From assembly GCF_009911595.1 (NCBI RefSeq), contig NZ_QWKG01000005.1, forward strand, positions 1-64,000: 64,000 nucleotides of DNA. Direction: 5' to 3'. Below are positions 33,883 through 42,188 of this stretch, piece after piece. This DNA comes from Colidextribacter sp. OB.20. GTDB taxonomy: Bacteria; Bacillota; Clostridia; Oscillospirales; Oscillospiraceae. The number at the start of each line of letters is the position of its first letter. The first letter of the stretch is position 1. Position numbers and translations under genes: made by a program. The notes under the pieces are model-generated. The model was not told the DNA's origin. It saw only the letters and a program-made list of their open reading frames with translations, and searched no databases.

Positions 33883-34458
33883 TCAGTCCGCAAACTCCAC
33901 ACCCTGCTCCTCGCTCATGGACTTGATCCGGGCCAGCGACTCCACCTTGACCCCGCTGGCGCGGAGACGGTCGCCCCCGGGCTGGAAAGCCTTCTCGATC
34001 ACGATGCCCGCTCCGGCCAGCTGGACCCCGGCCTGGTTCACCAGGTCGATGAGCCCCTCCAGGGCGGCGCCGTTGGCCAGGAAGTCGTCGATGATGAGCA
34101 CCTTATCTCTGGGTCCCAGAAATTTTTTGGAGACAATCACGTCGTACACCTTTCCGTGGGTAAAGGACTCCACCTTTGTGGCGTACACCTCGCCGGTAAT
34201 GTTCTTCGTCTGGCTTTTCTTGGCGAAAACCACAGGGCAGTGAAAAAACTGCGCCGTGACACAAGCAATCCCGATGCCGGAGGCCTCAATGGTCAGGATC
34301 TTGTTCACGCCGCAGCCGTCAAACCGGCGCAGAAACTCCTTGCCGATTTCCTCAAAAAGAGCAACGTCCATCTGGTGGTTCAGAAAACTGTCCACCTTCA
34401 GCACGTCGTTTCCCTTCACCGTGCCATCCTTCCGGATGCGCTGCTTCAGCAGCTCCAT
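33883..34458 (-). CDS. xpt: Xanthine phosphoribosyltransferase
   Basis: 191 residues from ATG 34458 (MELLKQRIRKDGTVKGND). PRPP-binding motif VLIIDDFLANGAAL and the TIEASGIGIACVTAQFF block identify Xpt, which converts xanthine plus PRPP to XMP. Next downstream in the same direction is the purine nucleoside transporter. No purine riboswitch of the usual GTTTCTACC type is seen; instead there is a promoter at 34552-34580 and a GGCCCG/CGGGCC hairpin (about 34490-34511) before the start, which might be an attenuator. Confidence 0.95.
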   Translation of the reverse strand: MELLKQRIRKDGTVKGNDVLKVDSFLNHQMDVALFEEIGKEFLRRFDGCGVNKILTIEASGIGIACVTAQFFHCPVVFAKKSQTKNITGEVYATKVESFTHGKVYDVIVSKKFLGPRDKVLIIDDFLANGAALEGLIDLVNQAGVQLAGAGIVIEKAFQPGGDRLRASGVKVESLARIKSMSEEQGVEFAD

Positions 34459-34551
34459 GGCCTCCACCGCCTTTCTGAAAATAACAGCGGCCCGAAGAGC
34501 ACCACGGGCCACGTCAATTCATGAGAGTTCCTGAGAAGGAAATACATTTTC

Positions 34552-34580
34552 ATTTTACAGGAACCGCTCCCTTCTTGCAA
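34552..34580 (-). promoter_or_regulatory. Promoter of xpt
   Basis: Minus strand TTGCAA, 17-base spacer, TAAAAT. A GTTCCTG/CAGGAAC inverted repeat (34527-34564) overlaps its start region. The rest of the 34459-34793 gap is AT-rich sequence with no further element I can support. Confidence 0.65.
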
Positions 34581-34793
34581 TCTTTTTTTCGCCAAATATT
34601 GTACAATTTTCAGCCTCAGGTTTTTTCTTTTTCATCATTTTCCCCCATTCTTCTGCCGGCACCGTTCCTCCTCCTGAGACGCCGGGGTATCTTTCCCAGG
34701 AAATTCCAGTTCATCGCCGGTGTTCGACGGTATATTTTCCATTTTATGGTAAACTATTTCCAGAGCATTTACAAAAGAAAGGCGGTCTTATCT

Positions 34794-35603
34794 ATGTGGC
34801 CACTGCAAAAAAAAGGACTATTTGACAGCGGGCGGGTGCTCTTTCTTCCGGTGGACGTCATCCTCCCCAACCCCCACCAGCCCCGGCGCACCTTTGTCCA
34901 ATCTGAGCTGGAGGAGCTGGCCCGATCTATCCAGGAGCTGGGTCTTCTCCAGCCTCTGACCGTGCGCCGGCAGGAGGGCCGCTGGGAGCTGGTGGCCGGG
35001 GAGCGCCGGCTGCGGGCCGCCCGGCTGGCCGGGCTGGACACAGTTCCCTGCCTGTCCGTCCAGACGGACAGCCAGTCCTCCTCCCTGCTGGCTCTGGTGG
35101 AGAATCTTCAGCGCCGTGACCTGGACTTCTGGGAGGAGGCCCTGGCCCTGCGTCGGCTCATCGACACCTTTCATGTCTCTCAGGAGGAGGCCGCCCGGCG
35201 CATCGGAAAGAGCCAGTCCGCTGTAGCCAATAAGCTGCGGCTGCTGAGGCTGTCCCCTGAAACGCTGGCCCTCCTCCGGGACGGTGGGGCCACCGAGCGC
35301 CACGCCCGGGCACTGCTCCGGCTGGAAACCCCGGAGCAGCAGCTGGAGGCCGCCCGTCAGGCGTTGGAGCAGGGCCTCACCGTGGCCCAGACCGAGGCCC
35401 TGGTGGACAGTATCCTGAAGGACCGGCCCGCCCCCTCCCGAAAGAAGCCCACCTTTATTGTAAAGGACGTCCGGCTTTTTCTCAACACCATCACCCACAG
35501 CCTGGATATCATGCGCTCCGCCGGGGTTAACGCCCAGTGCAGCCGCCAGGACAGCGATGAGGAGATCACCCTCACCATCCATATTCCCCGCCGGGCGGGG
35601 TAA
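34794..35603 (+). CDS. noc: Nucleoid occlusion protein (ParB-family)
   Basis: 269 residues; ATG at 34794 after GAAAGG, longer readings being unsupported. ParB N-domain with GERRLRA (69-75) and ENLQRRDLDFWEEA (CTP-binding region), then an HTH. In the HTH, Gln141, Lys147 and Arg169 sit at positions where Noc proteins differ from ParB (Arg, Thr, Gly in the ParB encoded at 36791), so this is the Noc paralogue. Noc binds many chromosomal sites and blocks division over the nucleoid. The N-terminus MWPLQKKGLF is short but could serve as the membrane-targeting helix. A terminator lies before soj. Confidence 0.9.
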   Translation: MWPLQKKGLFDSGRVLFLPVDVILPNPHQPRRTFVQSELEELARSIQELGLLQPLTVRRQEGRWELVAGERRLRAARLAGLDTVPCLSVQTDSQSSSLLALVENLQRRDLDFWEEALALRRLIDTFHVSQEEAARRIGKSQSAVANKLRLLRLSPETLALLRDGGATERHARALLRLETPEQQLEAARQALEQGLTVAQTEALVDSILKDRPAPSRKKPTFIVKDVRLFLNTITHSLDIMRSAGVNAQCSRQDSDEEITLTIHIPRRAG

Positions 35604-35619
35604 TGTTTCACGTGGAACA
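35604..35619. promoter_or_regulatory. parS centromere site 1
   Basis: TGTTTCACGTGGAACA, one substitution from the Bacillus parS consensus, starting just at the noc stop codon. Confidence 0.93.
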
Positions 35620-35716
35620 TTGTCGTCCTAATCTTTACATCCTCCGATTTCCGCCAGCGCGAGGGCGCACTCATTTCGCCGCTCCCCTCTCCAGGTCGAA
35701 CCCGCTTCGGCAGTAA

Positions 35717-35746
35717 AGGCTCCTTTTCAGGAGCCTTTTTATTTTT
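35717..35746 (+). terminator. Terminator of noc
   Basis: AAAGGCTCC-TTTTCA-GGAGCCTTTTT. Confidence 0.85.
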
Positions 35747-35758
35747 CTCTAAAAACAG

Positions 35759-35787
35759 TTGAAATCTTTTCCTGCCGTTGCTATAAT
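35759..35787 (+). promoter_or_regulatory. Promoter of soj-parB
   Basis: TTGAAA, 17-base spacer, TATAAT. Confidence 0.75.
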
Positions 35788-35837
35788 ATAAAGTTGCACA
35801 ACTCTTTTTACAGTTCGACCACATAGGAGGCCTATCC

Positions 35838-36596
35838 ATGGCTAAGATCATCGCCGTTGTCAACCAAAAGGGCGGAGTGGGCAAAACCACTACCACCGTT
35901 AATATCACCGCCGCTCTCCACGACCTGGGCAAGCGGGTCCTGCTGTGCGATTTCGACCCCCAGGCCAACGCCACCTCCGGCATGGGGGTGGACAAGAATA
36001 CCGCCTCCCCCAATGTCTACGACCTGCTCATCAGCGCTGCGGACCCGGCCAAGGCGGTGGTCTCCACCAAATTCGGCGACCTGCTGCCCTCCAACAAGGC
36101 GCTGGCGGGAGCGGGCATCGAAATGATCGGCATCGACAATCGGGAGATGCTGCTGAAAAACGCTCTGACCACCCTGGCAGACCGCTACGACTTTATCTTT
36201 ATTGACTGCCCCCCCTCTCTGGAGCTGCTCACCGTAAACGCCCTGTGCGCCGCCAACTCTCTGCTGGTGCCTGTTCAGTGCGAGTACTTTGCCCTGGAGG
36301 GGCTGAGTGATCTGCTGGCCACTGTCCGGCTGGTAAAGCGGAAACTGAATCCCCCCCTGACCATGGAGGGAGTCCTGCTCACCATGTTCGACAGCCGGAC
36401 CAACCTGTCCCTCCAGGTGGCGGAGGAGGTCAAGCGCCACTTCTCCGGCCAGGTCTACGCCACCGTCATCCCCCGGAATGTCCGGCTCTCTGAGGCTCCC
36501 AGCCACGGCAAGCCTATCTCCGCCTACGACCCCTACTCCCGGGGGGCCGAGGCCTATAAGCTGCTGGCCGAGGAGATGTGCGCAGGGGGGACGTAG
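35838..36596 (+). CDS. soj: Chromosome partitioning ATPase ParA/Soj
   Basis: 252 residues. Deviant Walker A KGGVGKTTT, LLCDFDPQANATSG, FIFIDCPPSLELLT and RNVRLSEAPSHGKP are textbook Soj. It moves ParB-parS complexes and modulates DnaA. Start ATG at 35838 after AGGAGG. parB follows after a 190-bp repeat-rich gap that lacks a clear promoter. Segregation genes here are on the opposite strand to the jag-yidC cluster, unlike the usual Bacillota order. Confidence 0.98.
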   Translation: MAKIIAVVNQKGGVGKTTTTVNITAALHDLGKRVLLCDFDPQANATSGMGVDKNTASPNVYDLLISAADPAKAVVSTKFGDLLPSNKALAGAGIEMIGIDNREMLLKNALTTLADRYDFIFIDCPPSLELLTVNALCAANSLLVPVQCEYFALEGLSDLLATVRLVKRKLNPPLTMEGVLLTMFDSRTNLSLQVAEEVKRHFSGQVYATVIPRNVRLSEAPSHGKPISAYDPYSRGAEAYKLLAEEMCAGGT

Positions 36597-36599
36597 GGT

Positions 36600-36770
36600 T
36601 TGTTCCTTTTTCTTGAAAGAAAAAGGAACCGAAAAAGAACTTTCCCGCAAAACTCCGTTTTGCTCTCCGCTCCCATATAAAAAAGCGCCCGGGGCAAGAC
36701 AGAGGAAAAACGAAGTTTTTCCTAAAAGTTTTCCTTTGGTTCTTTCCTTTTTTAAAAGGAAAGAACAAGA
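36600..36770. repeat. Family B palindromic repeat, double copy between soj and parB
   Basis: GTTCCTTTTTCTTGAAAGA returning as AAAAAGGAAC, then AAGAACTTT..GCAAAAC/GTTTTGC, and a second inverted half ending GGTTCTTTCC-TTTTTTAAAA-GGAAAGAAC. About 170 bp in all. Confidence 0.7.
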
Positions 36771-36790
36771 ATACACTGCGAGGTAACAAT

Positions 36791-37684
36791 ATGGCAAAAC
36801 GAACGAAAGAACTGGGTCTGGGCCGGGGACTGAACGCCCTGCTGGGCGATCCGGAGCTGCCGGCCCAGGGGGAGGGGTCAATGACCCTGCCCATCTCCCA
36901 GGTGGAGCCCGGTCTGAATCAGCCCCGGAAGCGCTTCGACCAGGAGACCCTGGATGACCTGGCCGAGTCCATCCGGGTCCACGGCATCATTCAGCCCCTG
37001 ACGGTGCGGCGGCTGTCCACCGGCTACTACCAGATCATCGCCGGGGAGCGGCGGTGGCGGGCAGCCAAAGCCGCCGGGCTCCAGGAGGTGCCCGCTGTCA
37101 TCATTGAGGCGGACGACCGCAAGGTGATGGAGCTGGGCCTCATTGAGAACCTCCAGCGGGAGGACCTGAACCCCGCCGAGGAGGCCCGGGGCTACCGGAC
37201 TCTGATGGAGGATTACGGCCTCACCCAGGAGCAGGTGGCCCAGCAGATGGGCAAGTCCCGCCCGGCCATCACCAATACCCTGCGCCTGCTTGCACTGCCC
37301 GACGAGGTCATGACCATGGTGGAGGAGGGCGCCCTCTCCGCCGGACACGCCCGGGCCATCCTGGGCGCTCCCACCCCCGCCCTCCAGCGGGAGGCCGCCA
37401 AAAAGGTGGCGCAGGACCAGCTGTCGGTGCGGCAGACGGAGGCCCTGGTGAGAGCCCTCCAGAAGGAGAAGAAGGAGAAGGTCAAAGCCGAAGGCCCTGA
37501 CCTCTCCCTCTATCTGGGAGAGCTGGAGAAAGACCTGTCCGGCCGCCTCGGGCGGAAGGTGAAGATCGCCCACAAGGGGAAAAAGGGCCGGATTGAGCTG
37601 GAGTACTACAATGATCAGGATCTGGAAACACTCTTAGCGCTGCTCCAGCACCTGAACACCGGGGGAGGTGTCCCCCATGGCTGA
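36791..37684 (+). CDS. parB: Chromosome partitioning protein ParB/Spo0J
   Basis: 297 residues. N-terminal GLGRGLNALLGD binds ParA; CTP-binding motifs GERRWRA (85-91) and ENLQREDLNPAEEA; HTH GKSRPAITNTLRLLALP. Residues Arg157, Thr163 and Gly185 are those expected for parS binding, contrasting with the Noc paralogue upstream. Starts at ATG 36791 with GAGG. The next gene overlaps its end by 8 bases. Confidence 0.98.
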   Translation: MAKRTKELGLGRGLNALLGDPELPAQGEGSMTLPISQVEPGLNQPRKRFDQETLDDLAESIRVHGIIQPLTVRRLSTGYYQIIAGERRWRAAKAAGLQEVPAVIIEADDRKVMELGLIENLQREDLNPAEEARGYRTLMEDYGLTQEQVAQQMGKSRPAITNTLRLLALPDEVMTMVEEGALSAGHARAILGAPTPALQREAAKKVAQDQLSVRQTEALVRALQKEKKEKVKAEGPDLSLYLGELEKDLSGRLGRKVKIAHKGKKGRIELEYYNDQDLETLLALLQHLNTGGGVPHG

Positions 37685-38276
37685 AAACTTCGAGGAGCTG
37701 CCGGCACAGGGGCCCGCCCAGGAGTCCGGCGCCCCGCCCCCCCTGGCCTCCCACTCCAGCCGCGGCCAGCAGCGCCGCCGCCAGCGGTCGGTATTCCAAT
37801 ATATTACCATCCTCTTCGCGGCCGCCCTGGTGCTGCTGCTGTACACCTTCATGATGGAGCGGCGGCAGTTCGAGCAGCAGCAGCAACAGGACAAGGCCGA
37901 CATCAGTGACCTGCAGCAGCAGTCCGTCTCCGCCGTCCAGCGTCTGGAGGGGTTGCTTACCGAGAACGAGCGCCTGAAGCAGCAGGTCCAGGACCTCCAG
38001 GCGGACCAGTCCAAGCTGGAGGACAACATTTCCATCCTGGAGGACCAGACCATCCAGCTTCAGGAGCAGCTGACCCAGGTCAGCCAGGCGATGGACTGGT
38101 TCTGGCAGATTAACGAGGCCTACGCCCGCGGGCGGAACGCCCTCTGCAAGGAGCTCATCACCTCTATGGAGGCAGCCGGGCTCCAGGAGCACCTGCCCCG
38201 GGAGAACACCACTGACACCGACCGCTTCTCCCCCTATGATCGGTATATGGAGATACGGGATAAAATCATCAAATAA
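37677..38276 (+). CDS. Membrane-anchored coiled-coil protein downstream of parB
   Basis: 199 residues from ATG 37677 (GGAGGTG upstream inside parB). Basic N-terminus (RGQQRRRQR), one membrane helix at about 40-58, then a long coiled coil (about 60-145: Gln-rich FEQQQQQDKADISDL through LTQVSQAMDWFW) and an outside C-terminal segment. Shape is reminiscent of FtsL/DivIC-type or cell-envelope coiled coils, but no family is recognised. Overlap with parB suggests translational coupling and a possible role in segregation or division (inference). A parS site follows its stop. Confidence 0.85.
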   Translation: MAENFEELPAQGPAQESGAPPPLASHSSRGQQRRRQRSVFQYITILFAAALVLLLYTFMMERRQFEQQQQQDKADISDLQQQSVSAVQRLEGLLTENERLKQQVQDLQADQSKLEDNISILEDQTIQLQEQLTQVSQAMDWFWQINEAYARGRNALCKELITSMEAAGLQEHLPRENTTDTDRFSPYDRYMEIRDKIIK

Positions 38277-38278
38277 AA

Positions 38279-38294
38279 TGTTTCACGTGGAACA
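38279..38294. promoter_or_regulatory. parS centromere site 2
   Basis: TGTTTCACGTGGAACA, identical to 35604-35619, four bases past a stop codon as there. About 100 bases after both sites share ATCGAACCCGCTT-like sequence, so a longer module was duplicated. Confidence 0.93.
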
Positions 38295-38509
38295 TCGCCG
38301 TCGCACGCTTCATATCCCTTGCTTCCGGCTAAAGCCGAAAGCTCGCTCATTACGCTGCTCCGTCTCTCCAAATCGAACCCGCTTACCCGCAAGGGGTACG
38401 CCGCATCCGTAAGGCGGCAAAGCCGCCAACGGCTGCGCAGTCGCTGGGCTTCGATTTGGGTGCCGCCTGTAGCGGCACAGGATAAATAACAAATAAGGAG
38501 AGAATTACC

Positions 38510-39811
38510 ATGCTGGACATTCGCTTTATCCGGGAGAATCCCGAGGCTGTAAAGGAAAACATCAAAAAGAAGTTCCAGGAGGAAAAGCTCCCCCTGGTGG
38601 ACCAGGTCCTGGCCCTGGACGAGGAAAACCGCGCCGCGATGTCTGAGGCCAACGAGCTCCGGGCCGCCCGGAACACCCTGGCCAAAAAAGTGGGGATGCT
38701 CATGGGCCAGGCCAAGAAGGACCCCTCCAAGCTGGCCGAGGCCGAGGAGGCCAAGGCCCAGGTGAAGGCCAACGCCGGCCGGCTGGCCGAGCTGGAGCAA
38801 AAGGAGGCCGAGCTGGCCGCGCAGATCAGGAAGATCATGCTGGTCATCCCCAACATCATTGACCCCTCCGTCCCCATCGGCCCCGACGATTCAGCCAACG
38901 TGGAGGTGGAGCGCTTCGGCGAGCCCGTCACCCCCGATTTTGAGATCCCCTATCACACCGAGATCATGGAGCGGTTCAACGGGGTGGATATGGACGCCGC
39001 CGGCCGGGTCTCCGGCAACGGCTTCTACTACCTGATGGGCGACGTGGCCCGCCTCCACGAGGCGGTGCTGGCCTACGCCCGGGACTTTATGGTCGGCAAG
39101 GGCTTCACCTTCTGCATCCCCCCCTTCATGATCCACGGCAACGTGGTGGAGGGCGTCATGAGCCAGACCGACATGGAGGCCATGATGTATAAAATTGAGG
39201 GGGAGGACCTGTACCTCATCGGCACCAGCGAGCACTCCATGATCGGCAAATTTATCGACCAGATCATCCCCGAGGACTCCCTGCCCCAGACCCTCACCTC
39301 CTACTCCCCCTGCTTCCGGAAGGAGAAGGGCGCCCACGGCATTGAGGAACGGGGGGTTTACCGCATCCACCAGTTTGAGAAGCAGGAGATGATCGTGGTC
39401 TGCCGGCCCGAGGACTCCATGGCCTGGTACGAGAAGATGTGGCGGTTCTCGGTGGAGCTGTTCCGCTCTCTGGACATTCCCGTCCGCCAGCTGGAGTGCT
39501 GCTCCGGCGATCTGGCCGATCTGAAGGTAAAATCCTGCGACATCGAGGCCTGGTCCCCCCGTCAGCAAAAGTATTTTGAGGTTTGCTCCTGCTCCAATCT
39601 GGGTGACGCCCAGGCCCGGCGCCTGAAGATGCGGGTCAAGGGCGAGAAGGGCACCTACCTGCCCCACACCCTGAACAACACCGTGGTAGCGCCCCCCCGT
39701 ATGCTCATCGCCCTGCTGGAGAATAACCTCCAGGCTGACGGCAGCGTAAGGATTCCCAAGGACCTCCAGCCCTACATGGGCGGCCTGGAGGTCATGCTTC
39801 CCAAGCAGTAA
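38510..39811 (+). CDS. serS: Serine--tRNA ligase
   Basis: 433 residues. MLDIRFIRENPEAVKENIKK and a long antiparallel coiled-coil arm (about 30-105) that reads the tRNA-Ser variable arm; then class II core with LIGTSEHSM, motif 2 YSPCFRKEKGAHG and motif 3-like NNTVVAPPRMLIALLENN. ATG at 38510 after AAGGAG. No T-box is visible upstream, unlike glyS and ileS here. Confidence 0.98.
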   Translation: MLDIRFIRENPEAVKENIKKKFQEEKLPLVDQVLALDEENRAAMSEANELRAARNTLAKKVGMLMGQAKKDPSKLAEAEEAKAQVKANAGRLAELEQKEAELAAQIRKIMLVIPNIIDPSVPIGPDDSANVEVERFGEPVTPDFEIPYHTEIMERFNGVDMDAAGRVSGNGFYYLMGDVARLHEAVLAYARDFMVGKGFTFCIPPFMIHGNVVEGVMSQTDMEAMMYKIEGEDLYLIGTSEHSMIGKFIDQIIPEDSLPQTLTSYSPCFRKEKGAHGIEERGVYRIHQFEKQEMIVVCRPEDSMAWYEKMWRFSVELFRSLDIPVRQLECCSGDLADLKVKSCDIEAWSPRQQKYFEVCSCSNLGDAQARRLKMRVKGEKGTYLPHTLNNTVVAPPRMLIALLENNLQADGSVRIPKDLQPYMGGLEVMLPKQ

Positions 39812-39845
39812 GCCCACAACACAACGATGGAAAAGGCGGTATATC

Positions 39846-40613
39846 ATGAGTATTTTTAACTTCTTCTCCCGGGATGACGATGATGAGGAAGAGCTGATGC
39901 AGGACCCTGCGGACCGAGTGGGCCGCCAGCCGGACAGCGCCCCCTCAGGAGAGCTGTATGAGGGAATGCGTCTGGATGTGATGACCAGGGAGGGCGACCC
40001 CCTGCTCTCCGGACGGATCGTCAGCCGCACAGAGGACACCCTGACTCTGGGCCGCCTGCCCGGCGAACTGTCCTTTAAGGTCAGCACCCTGGGCAGCGAG
40101 GTCAGCCTCAGCGGCTATGACAAAAAGCTGCTGCCCATCTGCCTGAGCGCCACGGTCCAGGAGTCCACCCGCACCTCCCTCGTCCTGAAAAATCTGAAAA
40201 TAGAGCGGCACGCGGAGAACCGGGAGACCTTCCGGCTGCCCTGCAACGCCCCCCTGTCCCTCTACCGAAAGGACGACGAGAACTTTAGAAATCCGGAGGC
40301 CTGCCAGCTGGTTAACATCAGCATCGGCGGCTGCTGCCTCCAGTCGGAGTATATCCATATGGAGGACGAGGTCGTCCGCATCCGGGTGAAACTGGAGGAC
40401 TACGCCCCCCTCACCTTTCTGGGACAGATCGTCCGCTGCACTGAGCACACCCCCGGCGTGTTCTGGTATGGCATCCTCTTTGCCCAGCTCACCGAGCAGG
40501 AGATTACCTCCCTGAACAAGACCCTCTATAATCTGCAAATGGGCATCAGAGACACCCACCTGCGCACAGAGGAGGGCAGCTGGTTCAACAGCGGCTACAA
40601 AAAGGACAGGTAA
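39846..40613 (+). CDS. PilZ-domain cyclic-di-GMP receptor (YcgR-like)
   Basis: 255 residues. An N-terminal YcgR-type beta domain (about 38-115), then PilZ with the ligand motifs ENRETFR (RxxxR) at about 123-130 and NISIGGC at about 157-163. Binds c-di-GMP and in flagellated bacteria brakes the motor; no flagellar gene lies in this window. An acidic N-terminus FSRDDDDEEE precedes. mscL follows 12 bases downstream. Confidence 0.88.
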   Translation: MSIFNFFSRDDDDEEELMQDPADRVGRQPDSAPSGELYEGMRLDVMTREGDPLLSGRIVSRTEDTLTLGRLPGELSFKVSTLGSEVSLSGYDKKLLPICLSATVQESTRTSLVLKNLKIERHAENRETFRLPCNAPLSLYRKDDENFRNPEACQLVNISIGGCCLQSEYIHMEDEVVRIRVKLEDYAPLTFLGQIVRCTEHTPGVFWYGILFAQLTEQEITSLNKTLYNLQMGIRDTHLRTEEGSWFNSGYKKDR

Positions 40614-40625
40614 GGAGGCAGCGGC

Positions 40626-41018
40626 ATGAAAAAATTTATGGAAGAGTTCAAGCAGTTCATCTCCCGGGGCAATGTGATGGATATGGCCGTCGGCGTGATT
40701 ATCGGCGGGGCTTTCAGCAGCATCACCACCTCCCTGATTAACGACATCGTCATGCCCCTGCTTGGTATCCTCACCGGCAGTATCTCCTTCGCAGAGCTGC
40801 ACGTTACCATCAACGGGGCTGAGATCGCTTACGGCAACTTCATCCAGGCGATTTTCAACTTCCTGATTATGGCCTTTGTGGTGTTCTGCCTGATTAAGGC
40901 CATCAACCGCTTCCACCGCAAGAAGGAGGAGGCCCCTCCCGCTCCCCCCGAGCCCTCCAACGAGGAGAAGCTGCTGGCTGAGATCCGGGACCTGCTGAAG
41001 GAGAAGGGGAATGCCTGA
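40626..41018 (+). CDS. mscL: Large-conductance mechanosensitive channel
   Basis: 130 residues. MKKFMEEFKQFISRGNVMDM, AVGVIIGGAFSSITTSLIND and the second helix IQAIFNFLIMAFVVFCLIKA are diagnostic. It forms a pentameric pore that opens under osmotic down-shock. ATG at 40626 after GGAGG. It overlaps the next small membrane gene by 8 bases. Confidence 0.98.
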   Translation: MKKFMEEFKQFISRGNVMDMAVGVIIGGAFSSITTSLINDIVMPLLGILTGSISFAELHVTINGAEIAYGNFIQAIFNFLIMAFVVFCLIKAINRFHRKKEEAPPAPPEPSNEEKLLAEIRDLLKEKGNA

Positions 41019-41346
41019 GGACAAGCGCAAGACAGAGCAGGAGCGGGGTTACACCCCCGCCTCCCCGGTAAAGCGGACCCTGGCCTGGATCGGCCTGGTC
41101 TATATGGTTATCCTGCTGGCCCTGACCACCTACTTCTACTTCACCGGCGCCGGCCTGGGCAATCTGGGTCCCTTGCTGGCCGTCCCCGGGCTGATCGGCC
41201 TGGGAATCGTCTCCCTGGTGTCCTGGAAAACCACCGGGAAATTGGGCAGGCTGCCCGCTATCGCCCTGGCAGCTGTCTGTTGGCTGCTGGCCGCTGCCAC
41301 GCTGCCCATCGGCATCGCCGGGCTGATGTCCAACTTCGGAGGCTGA
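41011..41346 (+). CDS. Small membrane protein, three helices
   Basis: 111 residues. A charged N-terminus (MPEDKRKTEQERGYTPASPV) and three hydrophobic helices at about 23-45, 50-70 and 83-105. No family recognised. It overlaps mscL by 8 bases and precedes rsmG by 3 bases, so it belongs to the PilZ-mscL-rsmG transcription unit. Confidence 0.8.
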   Translation: MPEDKRKTEQERGYTPASPVKRTLAWIGLVYMVILLALTTYFYFTGAGLGNLGPLLAVPGLIGLGIVSLVSWKTTGKLGRLPAIALAAVCWLLAAATLPIGIAGLMSNFGG

Positions 41347-41349
41347 GCT

Positions 41350-42069
41350 ATGGAAGAAATTATTTCCGCCGGACTGGAGGAGCTGGGGCTCACCGGCCGC
41401 GTCCCAGAGGACGCCCCCGCCCAGCTGGCCCAATACGGACAAATGCTTCTGGAGAAAAATCAGGTAATGAACCTCACCGCCATCCGGGAGCCGGAAGGAG
41501 TGGCCCGGCTACACATGCTGGACTGCGCCGCCCTCCTCAAGTTCTGCGATTTTGAGGGCAAGACCCTCATTGACGTGGGCACCGGGGCGGGCTTTCCGGG
41601 GATGGTTTTGAAAATCCTGGTCCCCTCTCTGCGCATCACCTTCCTGGACTCCCTGGCCAAGCGGCTGGACTGGCTCTCAGAGGTCTATGAGGACCTGGGC
41701 TGCATAGACAGCATCACCGCCTTCCACGGCCGGGCAGAGGAATTTGCCGCCCCACTAATGGGCTATCGGGACAGCTTCGACCTTGTCACCGCCCGGGCGG
41801 TGGCCGACCTGCGGGTGCTGTGTGAGCTGTGTCTCCCCTTTGTAAAGGTGGGCGGACAATTTCTGGCTATGAAGTCCACCAACAGCGACTCGGAGTTGGC
41901 CGAGGCGGCCCACGCCATTCAGCTCCTGGGGGGCAGGGTGGCCGGGATTCACAACTACCTCATCCCCGGAACAGAGATCACCCACCGCCTGATTGTCATC
42001 CAAAAAATGGCTCCCACCCTGAAGGGCCACCCCCGCCGGTGGGCTAAAATCCAGAAGGAGCCGCTGTAG
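41350..42069 (+). CDS. rsmG: 16S rRNA (guanine527-N7)-methyltransferase
   Basis: 239 residues. QVMNLTAIREPEGVARLHML and the SAM motif LIDVGTGAGFPGMVLKIL, then FLDSLAKRLDWL, are the RsmG/GidB hallmarks. It methylates G527 of 16S rRNA; loss gives streptomycin resistance in other bacteria. ATG at 41350 with GGAGG upstream. In most Bacillota rsmG sits with mnmE/mnmG and noc; here mnmE and mnmG are absent from the window. Confidence 0.97.
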   Translation: MEEIISAGLEELGLTGRVPEDAPAQLAQYGQMLLEKNQVMNLTAIREPEGVARLHMLDCAALLKFCDFEGKTLIDVGTGAGFPGMVLKILVPSLRITFLDSLAKRLDWLSEVYEDLGCIDSITAFHGRAEEFAAPLMGYRDSFDLVTARAVADLRVLCELCLPFVKVGGQFLAMKSTNSDSELAEAAHAIQLLGGRVAGIHNYLIPGTEITHRLIVIQKMAPTLKGHPRRWAKIQKEPL

Positions 42070-42132
42070 GCAGGTTTTTCAGGAGAAATCCGGAAAATTG
42101 TAAATTTTTTCTAAAATATGTTTCAAAAATAG

Positions 42133-42160
42133 TTGACAGGCCATAGGTTTTTGCTATATT
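42133..42160 (+). promoter_or_regulatory. Promoter of the MinD-like gene
   Basis: TTGACA, 16-base spacer, TATATT. Confidence 0.75.
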
Positions 42161-42188
42161 ATTTCTTTGCAGCAAGGAGGTCGTTTCC

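Noticed and set aside
38234-38800. Minus-strand ORF through the second parS (reading GFDLERRS and on)
   Set aside because: Overlaps serS and the parS module; similar reading at 35.6 kb is broken by stops, so it is repeat sequence rather than a gene.
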